Shown piece after piece: positions 36,640 to 49,200 of a stretch of DNA of 64,000 bases; the stretch's first letter is position 1, and every line of letters starts with the position of its first letter. Both the position numbers and the translations under genes were made by a program. The DNA is from Liquidambar formosana. Its lineage: Eukaryota; Streptophyta; Magnoliopsida; Saxifragales; Altingiaceae. The notes beneath the pieces are model-generated. The model had not been told where the DNA came from and did not search any database. It saw only the letters and a list, made by a program, of their open reading frames with translations. Where the stretch lies: assembly GCA_039720395.1 (NCBI GenBank), contig JBBPBK010000086.1:62001-126000 (forward strand), in the 5' to 3' direction.

Positions 36640-36830
36640 TGTCGGCGTTGGTCGCCAGTGAGGGGTCGGTTCGCCGGTGAGGCAACGGTGTCAGTTCGTG
36701 TCGGCGTCGGCTTGTGGTGGCATCCGTTCGCGTCGGCTTGTGGTGGGTGAGGCAACGGTGTCAGTGTCGCCAGTTGGTCGTCGTCGGTCGTCATCGGTCG
36801 CCGTCGGTCGTCAGTCGGTTGCATCGTCCG
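36640..36830. repeat. GC-rich short-period repeats near the MULE right end
   Basis: The words GTCGGCTTGTGGTGG, GAGGCAACGGTGTCAGT and CGTCGGTCGTC recur in direct order. The stretch is much more GC-rich than its surroundings. The frames over it are artefacts. Confidence 0.75.
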
Positions 36831-37069
36831 TTTCCGGTGAGTCTTGCCGACTGACGATATATGCCCTCTTCTTTGGTAAACGGCAAGCGGCTTGAGAGAA
36901 GACCAGTAGCAAGGTGGGGGGTTAGGGGTGGGCTTGAGATGGAGACGGGTTACAGGCTAAGGGTGGGGTGGTCAGGTGGGGTGAAAACATGTTAGGTAAT
37001 TTTTTTTTTTAAGGGTATTTTAGGAAGATAAGGGGGTGCTTTCAGTCAAATATGAGGGGATTTAATCAG

Positions 37070-37112
37070 TGGGGGGCTTAGAGTAGTTTGAGTGGTGGCA
37101 ATAGCCTGGCCC
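37070..37112 (-). repeat. MULE right terminal inverted repeat
   Basis: The reverse complement begins GGGCCAGGCTATTGCCACCA and matches 27926-27968. Confidence 0.9.
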
Positions 37113-37121
37113 TTAAAAAAA
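37113..37121. repeat. Right 9-bp target-site duplication of the MULE
   Basis: TTAAAAAAA, identical to 27917-27925. Confidence 0.85.
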
Positions 37122-37397
37122 TGATTTTACTTTTTTACACTCACATGTAAAAGAAGTTGCGAAAATGTGAGGATAATATGATCATTTTAACAACAACCCA
37201 TTCTTTTCCTCAACCTTTACCCCCAAAATTGGAGGGATGAGAAAAAACCAAAAAGGTGACTTGAGGGATTCTTTATCCCTCCTCTCCTTTCCTTCCTTCT
37301 CCCTTTCCTTCCTACCAAACACACCTCTTAACCTCTTTCCTTCCACTTTTCTCTCCTCCCCTTTCCATCCTCCCACAAATCCTTTGTACCAAACATA

Positions 37398-37954
37398 GGG
37401 TCAAAGTCCTCTGGCCAATGGTAATGTGACGTGTTTTTTTTTTTTTTCTTTGCTACAATGTAAGATGATGTGTTGAAATTCACTCAATCTATATCTATAT
37501 CTATACTACCTATAAAAGGGTGAATCTTAGAAAAACTTTTGATTCTCTAAAATACTTATTTTAAAATGTAATGACATCAATTCCCTTAAGTAATCCAAAA
37601 GATAAAAAGAAAAAAGATACATAATTAATTAAATAATGGAGAAACCTACTTTAATTAAAGTTCTACAATCCTATTCCACTAACCCATACGTTTCCCTTCC
37701 CCATACCCTACTTTAATTAGAATTGTACAATCCTATTCCATCCATTAGTCCTATACGTTTCCTTCCCCATTTACTCATTTGTTTCTTGCAACAAAAAATA
37801 ATAAGAAAAACTCATACGTCTCTCCTTTTCATCCCCCATTATGTATCTCTTTAGTATCCCTATGCCAACCCTTTTTACCCTTCCCCCCAATAGAAAAGTA
37901 CACATGTACTCAAAAACCTAAAATCTATTGAGTAAACGTAGGCTACACTAAGAC
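37398..37954. other. Spacer with a Helitron-like start and a short tandem duplication
   Basis: A Helitron-like 5' end (TCTATACTACCTATAAAAGG) lies at 37500, but no matching 3' end was found. A ~75-bp tandem duplication (CCTACTTTAATTA, GTTCTACAATCCTATTCCA, CGTTTCC.TTCCCCAT) covers about 37647-37775. No gene. Confidence 0.5.
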
Positions 37955-38624
37955 TAAGGGTGTTAATGGTTCGATTTGGTTCGGTTTTAGGGTAGATTTC
38001 AAACCAAACCATTATACTTCGGTTTTGTTTCTACCAAACCAAAACCAAACCATACTGTAAAAAAACCAAACCAAACCAAATCCAAAAAATTTCGGTTTGG
38101 TTTAGTTCAGTTTCGGTTTTAACTTATCAAGTAGCAAGAAATAATTGAAAATTAAAAAAATGATATACCAAACTCTAAATAAAAATATTTTTAATAAAAA
38201 CATTACATTAGCAACTAAAAAAAACATTAAACATGGTATCAAAATGGAAACATATTGACATATGTCAATCTAATATCTCACACAACATTAATAGCTAGTT
38301 TAATACATGCCAATTTAAAAAAGGAAAAACAATAAGAAACTTAAAAAGGAGACGAGGTTGAGGCTGAGAGACTTAGGGTTTTGTACTATTTTAAATCTAT
38401 TTCCTATTATGCCCTTATTAGAATAGGAAATTTACAAACTTTAAGTTTTATATATTTCCTATTATGCCCTTATTAGAATAGGAAATTTACAAACTTTAAG
38501 TTATATATATATGTTATATTTTTCGGTTTGGTTTGGTTTTTTAAAAATGAAAACCAAAACCAAACCTAATAACAAAACGGTTTGGTTTGGTTCTCGGTTT
38601 TAACCAAAACCATTAACACCCCTA
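37955..38624. mobile_element. hAT-like 'GGTGTTAATGG' non-autonomous element
   Basis: Ends are TAAGGGTGTTAATGG and, on the other strand, TAGGGGTGTTAATGG. Flanks ACTAAGAC (37947-37954) and ACCGAGAC (38625-38632) match at 6 of 8, a possible decayed 8-bp duplication. The interior is rich in GGTTTGGTTT. A 57-bp tandem duplication (TTCCTATTATGCCCTTATTA unit) lies at about 38398-38508. It is the same family as 24555-26572. Confidence 0.7.
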
Positions 38625-38625
38625 A

Positions 38626-39020
38626 CCGAGACCAAAAAGGACTTGGAGAAGATGGTGCAAGAGATTGACAAGGACGGTGATAGGTTTATCGATTTGAATG
38701 CATTCACCAAACTGAACACCAATGGCTTCAATTCTCACGAAGTGATGGAGAATTCCGAGATTGACAAGGACGACAATAGGTTAATCGATTTGAATGCATT
38801 TATCGAACTGAACACCAATGGCTTCAATTCTCAAGAAGTAATGGAGAATTCGAAGGACGTGTTCGCGGCTTATGAGCTTGATGGTAATGGGTCTACCTCG
38901 GTCGATGAGTTGCATAAGGTGTGGAGCAATTTAAGCGACAAATGCTCGCTCACCGAGTGTAAGAGATATTCAATGGGGTTGATGATAATGGGATTCCTCA
39001 TGGAAGATTGTGCTTTCTTG
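38626..39020 (+). pseudogene. Calmodulin-like (EF-hand) protein fragment with internal duplication
   Basis: The frame reads KMVQEIDKDGDRFIDLNAF, FTKLNTNGFNSHEVMENS, then a second near-copy EIDKDDNRLIDLNAFIELN. It continues with DVFAAYELDGNGSTSVDELH, an EF-hand loop, and SDKCSLTECKR. This resembles small plant CML/polcalcin-type calcium sensors. The N-terminal EF-hand is missing, the second hand is tandemly duplicated, and a frameshift after about 38962 destroys the last hand. The left edge abuts the hAT-like element. It has no intron and no start context, so I call it a pseudogene. Confidence 0.8.
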
Positions 39021-39071
39021 CAGATCTATTTTCTAATGAAATTGAATGGTTTTTATTTTCTTGTATTTTAA

Positions 39072-39528
39072 TTCTACACTTTTTTATTTACTATATTTAC
39101 TTATTTTTTGTTACATTAATTTTTTTCTCTGTATAAATCCAATTTTATCTCATTGTACCAAAGATCCAACTCCGCTCAACTTTATTTCATTCATTGTTGA
39201 GTCCCACACATACAAGAAAAATTATGTGTCCCACAAATATAAGAGTTAAATGTTTATATAAATTCTATTTGATTGTTGGGTCACATATATAAAAATTAAA
39301 TGTTAATAGATAAGCATAATTGAAATCTAAAACTACTAAAAGATCATGAAAATAATTGAAAAAAAAGAAGATAAATTTCTTTTAAATAGATGAGAATCAT
39401 TTTATTGTTGGACAAAAAATGTGGATACTGATAGGGAGGAGGACCAACCCTACCGTATGGTAGCTTTTCTCATGTCAACATGTCAAATTGAGAACTGAAT
39501 AAATTCTTGGAACCAAACAGGCTATTAA
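39072..39528. other. Spacer
   Basis: AT-rich sequence between the CML relic and a MITE. Nothing recognisable. Confidence 0.5.
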
Positions 39529-39763
39529 GGCCATGTTTGTTTGATTGGAATAGAATGGGTGGAAATGAAATCTGATTCCATTTTTAAATTAGTTTGAAAT
39601 AGAATGAGATTGAAATAAACTATTATGGAATGAAAATCATTATAATTCACTACTATTGTTTGATTCCATTCCTATTTAATTATTTCATTCAAACATATTA
39701 TTTAGCATGAATTAAAATATGATTCATTTTATCAATTCCATTCCAACTAAATAAACATGGACC
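39529..39763. mobile_element. Tourist-like (PIF/Harbinger) MITE
   Basis: Terminal repeats are GGCCATGTTTGTTTGATTGG and, on the other strand, GGTCCATGTTTATTTAGTTG. The 3-bp duplication TAA flanks both sides (39526-39528 and 39764-39766). It is 235 bp long and ends about 100 bp upstream of the RlmI-like start codon. Confidence 0.85.
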
Positions 39764-39864
39764 TAAAATAATCTCCAATCCCTTAGTCCCTCCCTTCGCA
39801 AGTTGCAAAAGCCAAGGGTTAGAGGGTATTACATGGTCCATTCTCTTCCTCGCTTGCGCAAAGC

Positions 39865-39981
39865 ATGGTGCTTGCCACCCGCCTGTTAAAGTCTCTGTCT
39901 CTTTCATCAACGCCGGCCACTACCACCCTTCAGGACATTGCTTCCAATCGCCACAAGGGTCTCTCTCTCTCTCGCTCTCTA

Positions 39982-40042
<61 letters not shown>

Positions 40043-40173
40043 TTACACATATGTATGTGTAATGTGTGTGCGTGATTGATAGTTTTTTCAATAAATCCAT
40101 TGAGCATTTGGGTATCTTTTATGTGGACTTCTGAACTTTTCTGCTATTGGGTCGGTCTGGATTTGCGTCCTCG

Positions 40174-40255
<82 letters not shown>

Positions 40256-43200
40256 ATGTGTGAGTCTAAGAGAGGGAGAGAGAGTTTTTCCACTGTTAAA
40301 ACCATCGGTTTCACAAATGAAAATTCTTTTTTATGTGAAGTCATGAACTATTCTGCTGCTGAGTCTTTTGAAGGTGCATTCTACATGGACATAAAGCTTT
40401 GTGTGTGTAAATATCTATACATGTTGATGTTGCCTGAATTGTTTATGCAATGAATGAAATGAAGTGGGTCGTGTAAAATGAGAATTGTTGAAGGAACTCA
40501 TATTTCTCATGACTTGAAATCCTTCTGGATGGTTGAATCTTAATTCAATTCGACATGAATTGTTTTTGCAGATGGAATATTTGGCTCTCGCCTTAATCAT
40601 GCCTTAGTTTCAAATTAATGCCAATTTATCTGGTTTATGTGTGTATTACTTTGGAATCATCTTCTCCATCGATATATTTACTTTGAAAAGGACATGCTAA
40701 TACTTTACCTAATTAGGACATTCCACGGGGTTCAAACTATAAGTCTAAGTGATTTTTTTTCCCCCCTCTGTTTCAGATGCGTATTTTTGCATTTTTCCCT
40801 TAATGTATTTTTCCCTTAATGTATTTTACCTTCGAAATATCTGTACACTTCTAAATCTTCTTGTTGATAATTATTTGGTTTCGGGTTGGTAGGTGTGGCG
40901 AAGGTTGTCTTGAAAAAGGGGAAGACACAACTCTTTAGGGATGGAAGTCCAATGGTTTACAGTGGGGCTGTTGATAGAATAATTGGTAGACCACCACCCA
41001 AGACCGGAGATGTTGTTCTGGTAGCTGATGGAACAGAGAAACCAATTGGATGGGGGTTATACAATTCAGTTTCTATGTTCTGTGTTCGGCTAATGCAGCT
41101 AGAAGAGGAGGCAACAAGGTATTATCTGATTAAAACCAGGGCTTCCTAGTGTGGCATTATCTCCTACAAATGGCTAGTTATGTTGTTAGTCCATATGATG
41201 CAGAGATCCTTCTTGTGCCCTGAACATGGAAAAACTGCTTGAAACAAGAATTTATACAGCTGTAGAATTACGGAGGAATTTGGGGCTTCCCTCTGCAAAT
41301 ACAAATGCGTATCGTCTTGTCAATAGTGAAGGAGATAGGTATCTGTCCTTGTATACTCATTGAAATCTATTGATGGTCTACATTCGTTTAAGTATAAAAT
41401 CTTCACTGTCAGTTGCTAATTGATTTGAGCATGAGAGTGACAAACTGTTTATATTCTTGATTCCTTCGCTTGTTTGATATTTTTCTGTTGTATACTGAGT
41501 TTTCATGTGGTAAATTATGTGAGATAGATTTTAAATTTGGTTTCACTACTTCACTGCAGGTTGTCGGGACTAATTATTGATGTCTTCGGAGATTTGGCAG
41601 TAATAGCATCATCTGCTGCTTGGGTTGAGAAGTATAAGCTAGAAATAGAGGCTTGCATCAGTAAAATTGATGAAATTAATCATATAAACTGGAGACCATC
41701 TGTTGAAATATTAAAAGAAGAAGGATTGGAATTATCAGATTTGAAGGAAACACATCCTCCTCCGACTCTTGAAAGGGTAAAGGTAAGAATACTCTTGGCA
41801 CACATTATGTTGCACATTTCAGGACATTGGTTAATCAATATAACACCCATGTACATTTTTTGGAACTAAACTGAATAATTATGATTCAGTTATTTTCAAT
41901 TACTAGAACCTGGTATATATAAAAAGGGATAAGGATGGGAACCCATAAATTATACATATTGATTTAATCAAATTGAAGAACAAAACAAGAGTGGAAAGAA
42001 CTCAACAGATATTTAAAACCTATGTAAAATAGGGTATAGATATATATGTCTGTAATGTATATGGTAATAGTAGTATTACTTTTTTATTTTGAGACATATA
42101 CAACTTGATATGCATTCTAATTACAAAATGATGCAGAACAATGTCATTTGCACATGAATATGAATTTTCATATGTATACATGTGACCTATCATACTTTAT
42201 GGAGCTTAGCATCACTTGAATGAGCTCACCCGATATGGATAAATTGAAATTATTTATAGCATGCCAGGAGTGATAAATAAAACTGTACCTTGTGAAAACT
42301 AATGGAGAGGGGTAGTTCCAGAAGGTGATAAGATAAGGAGCATAAATTGTGCTGGTTTGGGTTGTCTGTATCAAAGTTTTTGATGTATCCTTCTTGGACT
42401 TCTATATTATGTGATTCACTCAAAGGATTGAGGGAAGCATTTTGCGTTCAAATTGTTTCATGTTTTAATGGAATGGAATAGCAAGGTTTGTGACCATCCC
42501 AAATAATTGCAGCGAGACAGTGATAATGTTCCCTATTTCAACATTCACATATTCTAAAATCCTTATGTCTGGTGACATTTTCTTTCAGTGAAAACTTTAC
42601 CCATTTCGATTCTGTTTTTAGCAGTATCATTTTTGTGTGATAGATAAACATCCCACAAGTGGCAACTCGGAGATATTAATTGTATGCAGAATCAGTTCTT
42701 AGTGCATTGCATGAGAATGATTTGATGCAGTAGAAAGTAGTAGTGTATTTTTACATTTGCTTGTCATTTTGCTTTGGTAACCATTGTGTATTGTTAGCCT
42801 AGCTCTTAGAGTTACTTACCTAGTTGGTTTGTTAGTTAGAGTTAGCTAGTTAGTTGTTAATTAGTAGTAAAACTACTATAAATAGAGGTCCTATGGACTG
42901 TTAGAGAGTTTTTGATGAGTTGATTTCTATTACAGATTTGTATCTAAGGATTTAGAGCTTTCTTGCCGTTTCCTTTCCTTCAAACAGCTCTTGGGCTCTT
43001 GTAATCTGAAATTTCTCTATGGTAATGAAAATTGCTTGATTTGAATGCATTTAGGGTGCATCTTGTCGTTTGAACTTCATCATTTGGTATCAGAGCAGTG
43101 AGAAATTGGTTGAGAGTCCTAATATTCCCATTTTTTCTCCCCCTGTTATGATTTGGAAAGTGAGTGCCTCTCAAAGTTTGAGTTTTTTCTTCGACTGTTG

Positions 43201-46200
43201 TACACGAGAATTAACACCATTGAGATGCTTCAAAGCAAAGGCGAAGCCACCTTAGTATCATGTGGGGGCATGCGCCTACCCTCAAAGTTTCTAAATTTTT
43301 TTCCTTTTCTTATTCTATACTTTTGGAAGCCACATGAGTATGCATGACAAGAGGGGAGGGAATTCTATACCCTCAAGAGTACATCATGTCATGGAGAATT
43401 AGATTTAAAAGGGCTGCTTTGCTAAAAGGGTAGGAATTTCTAAGCATTGATAAAAAATAAAATAAAAAAAGATAAAATATCATATGATGGTATGGCTCTT
43501 TTTTCTTTCTTCTTCTTCTTCTTTTATTTTTTTTATTATTTATTTTTGAATTCATTTTGACTCATGCAAAGGAATAAATTTTTCCCTTTTTTTTTTTTTT
43601 TTTTAAATTTTATTCTTTTGCTTGCTTGTATTGTGATTTGGTTTGGGTGATGATAACTCTTCCATATGTATATGTGCGTGTGTATATATATACATATATG
43701 ATAGCTTAGTTGTGTTTATTGAGAAAGGGCACTAAATAGCATTATCATACAACACTTTTAGAAGATAAGACCTTATCGAAAATAATTGTAAATGTAATCA
43801 ATTGAAATAATTTATCAAATAGTAATGGATTATAAATTTTTGCATTTTTCTTTATCTTAAAATAAAAAGATACATAAATAAATTCTTAAATAAAAAGCGT
43901 ACTTATTTGTTTTTTTTACAACACTTTCAAAAGATAAGACCTTATTGAAAATAATTGTAAAGGTAATCAATTGAAATATAGTTTATGAAATAGTAATGGA
44001 TTATAAATTTTTGCATTTTTCTTTATCTAAAAATAAAAAGATACATAAAAAAATTCTTAAACAAAAAGCGTACTTATTTTTGTTTTTTAAAATTAGGATA
44101 AAGTACTAACAACCAACAAAAATTCACCTTACCTCACTCAAAATCCTGGCTTCGCCCCTGCTTCAAAGAAGGAGGCCTTCTCTTTACTTATGTCTACAAT
44201 GGTGTATTATGTGCATAGAAGAGATGGAGAGTATTGATCATCTTTTCCTATTTTGCCTAGTGGCCAGATGGTTGTGGGAAAGAATTTTCATTCTTGGTGG
44301 TGGTGTGTCTTGTGTATTGCTGGATTGTGTTAGGAGGATGTTTGAGATCCATTTTGGGGTCTCAGGAAAGGTAAGAAGACGGGTTATTTGGAGGTGTGTT
44401 ATTTTGGCAGTATTTTGAGTTATTTGGCTTCGAGAGGAATGCAAGGATCTTTGAAGATAGGGAGTCATCCTTGGTTGGTTTGTGCGATAATGTGCATTTT
44501 TTGGGTTCTTTTTAGGGATATTCCGTTGTTTGTGTTAAAATCATATTGGAGGGCTGTGCGTTGTTAGTTTTCTTTACTTTTGTACTTTTCTTTACTGATG
44601 CGGGCTTAGGTGGACTTCTTGTCCTCCTTTTGTATCTCTTTTTCTTATCAATAATATTTTTTCTTTGTTGCTGATTAAAAATTAGTGCTTATGTTTAAAC
44701 TCCAGATTCAGTTTCCCTGGTGTAGATTGGGGCCTGTTAAATTCTAGGTTCTAGTAGCTAACTCCCTTTGCAGGTTTTTCTGTTTTTTCTTTTGGTTTTA
44801 TGTCTGAATTATGTAAGAATCCCATATCCCATTGGCAAGACCTAAGGAGTATGAAGAATATTGTGAGCAACTCTGTAGTTAAGTGCATGTTCTCACAGTT
44901 TTTTTATCTTTTCATTTCATATCTATTTAGTCTTACTCACCCACTCTCCCACTATAATGGGTCTCAGATATGCCTTCATGCATCACCAGCTCATTTAATG
45001 TGATTTCTTGGCCCTTATTAGATATTTTATACATGGGTATTTTATGCCATCTTGTAATATCTATTTTCCAGGTCATGGAAAATGGAATTTCTTATGCAAT
45101 CTCATTGGAGGGACAGAAGACAGGATTTTATGCTGATCAGCGTGAAAATCGTCAATTCATATCAACAATATCATATGGTCAGAGAGTTCTTGATATGTGC
45201 TGCTATAGTGGTGGTTTTGCTTTAAATGCAGCACATGGCGGTGCTTTAAATGTGACTGGTATATTACCTAGCTTGTTTAATATCTTCAAAAGCAACTTCA
45301 AAAAGAATTTATAACTTACTTGCATATCAAGTTTCTTGATCATGTATAGCTTAATATCATATGCACTTCATAAGAACTTTAAGTGAACTATGGATGTGTA
45401 AAGTGAAGTCTCTCTTCCTCCAAGTTGCTTCTAGAGCACCCTAAGATTGCAGGTATAATCAAAAGTAATTTTTCTGATTATCCTTTAATATCTTCCAGGT
45501 GTTGATACATCACTGCCTGCTCTGGAGCTTGCCAAAGAAAACATTATTCTTAACAACATGGATCCAGGAAAAGTATCGTTTTTGAGACAAGATGCAACTG
45601 ATTTTATGAAGGAAGCTGTTTCTAGGAATGAATTTTGGGATATAGTTATTTTGGACCCCCCTAAACTTGCACCTCGAAGGAAGGTAAGGTGGCATGCATT
45701 TAAAGGCTATTTGCAATGAATTAGGGGTGAAAGTTGTTTGTAACATCTCAATTTTGAAGAGATCACGTCTCGCAATGTGGTGATAATTGCATTGTGTTAA
45801 TGTTCTTCATTTGAACTTTGAAGTAGCCATTAGTTTGTTATTATCAAATTCTTACAGGAAAAGGAACACTAAAGGCATTTCAAAATTTGATTTATTTGCA
45901 TCTCCAATTACATATGAATCCCATTATTGCTGAGTGCTGGTATTAACTTAGGCGTAGATGTCTATGGAACTTAAGCGGAAATTTTTATTGACTCATAAAA
46001 AGTGATATATGAAGTTTGTTTGAATGCTATCAAAATTTTTGATTTAATTATATAACCAAAACATGATACTGATGTTTGAATGAGTTTTTGTTCAAAAGTG
46101 AGGATAAGGGTGCAATTAAAAATTTAAAAAACATGAAATCTGGGTGGAATGTGGTATTTAGAGTTTCATGGACTGTCATGGAATAAAACTTATGAGTAAT

Positions 46201-49200
46201 ACAATATAAAACTTCATTAGAGGGTAAGTTGAGCAAAGAATAAGACATGAAACCTGGATGCCTTGGTTCATGACTACTTGGATGGGACTAATAATACCAT
46301 CTCTTGGAATGTTCGTTTTGTAAGGCGATTTAATGATTGGGAATTGGAAAGTGTGATGTTATTTTATCAAATTCTTTATGATAGTAAGATTTCGGTGGGT
46401 GAGAATGATTTCTTGATGTGGCGTAAGGACTCTAAGGGTTTATTCTCTGTGAAATCTTTCTACAATTTTTTGAGGCCACATGGAGATCCTTTCATTCCGG
46501 CAAAGATTACATGGATTTCATCGGTTCCTACTAAAGTGGCTTTCTTTTGTTGGTTAGTGGGAAGAAACAAATGTTTGACTTTGGATAATCTTATGCGAAG
46601 AAGGTGGTCTTTGCCTAATAGATGTATTTTATGCAAAGAGAAAGCGGAAACGGTGGATCATCTTTTCATTCATTTATTGTGGCTAATAGTCTTTGGATAC
46701 TTATTTTTAATTTGTTTGGAATTCAATGGGTCCTTCCCTCTTCGACTCATGACCTTCTAGCTAGTTGGTGGATCAAAGGAGGTAAAAAAGAAGCTAAAGA
46801 GATTTGGAGAATGATCCCCCATGCCATTTTTTGGTGCATATGGAGAGCAGAGGAATCTTAGAACTTTTGAAGGAATTGAGAAGTCAATCATTGATATGAA
46901 GTCCTTCTTGATTATGAATCTCTTTCTTTAGCATTCTCATTATTTTAATTGTTGTAACCGTTCTTTTGTTCTTTTTGTAGTTGCCTTTAAGTTTTAGAGG
47001 GGTCTTTCCTTAGTGCTTGTATATGTCTCATGTACTTGGGCTAAGCCTTTTGTTATTAATATACTTATACTTCATTAAAAAAAAAAAGAAACCTGGGTGT
47101 CCTAAGAACCATCTACTTTCGTATTAAAGAATCAATCACGGAAGCCTTTATTTACTTAGGAATTGATGGAAAAGATTTGAGAGAAGAGAGGGCTCCATAT
47201 GGTATTTATTGACTTCATGTAGCTGGTCCTGAGAGAGAGAATGTAGTGGGTTTTAGAAAAGATGGAAGTATTTTATCGTAGTCAAGGTCATGTATAATAG
47301 AGAAATAGTGAGCATGAGAACAACCCCTATAAAAGAATTTATTAGGTTTATCCAGGAAGAGGTTTTTGGTTTATGTTGTTTGTTGATCTTATCATTTTAG
47401 TTAACGGAGCTAGAGTAGGGGAAATTTTAAGTTTGAACTATCGAGAGATTCTTAGTATTCTAAATGTTACAAGAGAAGCAAGATTAAGATAGAATATGGA
47501 ATGTAACTTTTGTAAAATTATGAGTACAATTGAGGCAATAGTGTGAATTGATGATTAAGAGATACCCAAATGACCACCTAGGCCTTGTTTGGTACACTGG
47601 ATATGGGGTCCAGATTGGATAACTCTATCCTATCCCACGTTTGGTGGCATTATTTAGGCCACGTTTGGTATGCCGGATTAAAACATTGGATAGGATAGGA
47701 TTAGGCGGGATAAACTTTCCCATGGGATAATTATATACCCTGCTTATCCCCTCTGTGTGTTTGGTACATGTTTGGATATATCGTTGGAAATGTAAATATT
47801 TTTTTACAAATTAAAATGTAAAATGAACAAATTTTGCTACAATTGATGCAGATGAACGCACCATATAGATACCGGCCATTATAATCCCTTCACCGGAATG
47901 CACTGGTTTGCTCTCTCTCATGAGCATGGTTTCATCTCCGTCATCAATTTCTCACCTCAAATCTTAGTCCTAGCTTCTGCAATTTCTCTATCTCTCTCTC
48001 TCTCTCTCTCTCTATATACTACTACTATACACACACACACACACACACATTCCAAATGGGTGTTTTTAAAATCCTCTCCAGATTACTCATTCACCACTGT
48101 TGTGAAAAATTAGAACCATATTTATCGGGCAGATTCAATACAGAGAATGTAGCGAATGTTGAGGACCTTGAGGATTTGGATAGGCTTGAAGTCAAAAATT
48201 CCATTGGGAAAGATAAGATGAAAGGGTTACCGAATAGCTTTGAAGACATTCAAAGGGTTGCCTCTATTAATGGTGTGATGATTTGTAGCTCAGTTCAAAA
48301 GGTTTTTTACCTAAGCTTTGGAGATGAAGATGAAGGCTTGGCTTGACGCCTCGACCGGGATGGAGTTGAGTGCTTGATGAAGAAGAAAGGCTCTTTTTTG
48401 TTTTGTGCGGTTTTTTTAAAATCATTAATCTCTCGTGTTTTTCAAATGAGATTATCCCGGGACAAAAGAATACCGTCTCCTCCTTGGGTTTATTATATCC
48501 TTTTTACATTTTAATTTGTAAAAAAATATTTACATTTCCAACGATATATCCAAACATGTACCAAACACGCAGAGGGGATAAGCGGGTATAAACTGGGGTA
48601 TATAATTATCCCATGGGAAAGTTTATCCCGCCTAATCCTATCCCATCCAATGTTTTAATCCGGCATACCAAACGTGGCCATAAGGAATATGGTGAAGGGT
48701 GTTGCCTCTAAAATTCAAGTGATGTGAATGAGGGAACAAGTGCCTTTGGAGTGTTGTATGATTGCTGAATAGCAGTTGAGTTAAAAGCAATATTATTATT
48801 TTTGAGATGTCTATAAGGCTGGGCATGTTGTGGGTTCCTAATGCTAGGTAATTAAGAAACAATATATTCAAAAAAGAGTTTAGCTGCAATAAGGATGTTG
48901 AGATGGATGAGTGACATTATGAAAAATAAAATTAAAAAAGAAAAAAACAAGAAAAGAAGAAGAAGAAATGAATGGACTTGAGAATTTAGAGGTAGTACCA
49001 ATTGATACACGGGAAAGTTGATCAGATGGGTTGGTCATGTTCAACACAGACCGATGAATGCACAAATAAGGAATGATTTAATTCAAGTTATCATTGCAAC
49101 AAGGAGAAGAGGAAGGCTGAAAGGAATGATTTAAAATAAGGATGAGTGGCCCAAGATATACTTAAATGGTAAAAGGGGAATTGTTTAGCTGACCAATAAA

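Larger units (their letters stand above)
27926..37112. mobile_element. 9.2-kb Mutator-like element carrying transposase, OTU region, PMD gene and captured exon
   Basis: The ends are inverted repeats: 27926-27968 reads GGGCTAGGCTATTGCCACCA and on to AAGCCCCCCA; 37070-37112 on the other strand reads GGGCCAGGCTATTGCCACCA and on to AAGCCCCCCA, with about two mismatches over 43 bp. The flanking 9-mer TTAAAAAAA is perfect, the size expected for Mutator superfamily insertion. Contents in order are transposase and OTU region (+), PMD gene (-), a spacer, an OGDH E1 fragment (-) and GTCGG-type repeats near the right end. All coding parts are broken, so this copy is not expected to move by itself. Confidence 0.93.
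27741..37397. mobile_element. Older small TIR element split by the large MULE
   Basis: The left part (27741-27925) begins TATGTGTGGTAAGGAGGATG. The right part (37122-37397), on the other strand, begins TATGTTTGGTACAAAGGATT and continues GGGAGGATGGAAAGG. Without the MULE and one TSD copy the element would be about 460 bp. Both halves repeat the words TTTGGTAGGA and AAGGAAGG. Its own target duplication is not clear. Confidence 0.6.

Noticed and set aside
36606..36895. GC-rich ORFs on both strands near the MULE right end
   Set aside because: They overlap short-period GTCGG-type repeats, with no recognisable domain.
39865..40062. 65-codon ORF running into (CT)n
   Set aside because: Only the first 31 codons are exon 1 of the RlmI-like gene; the rest is intron microsatellite.
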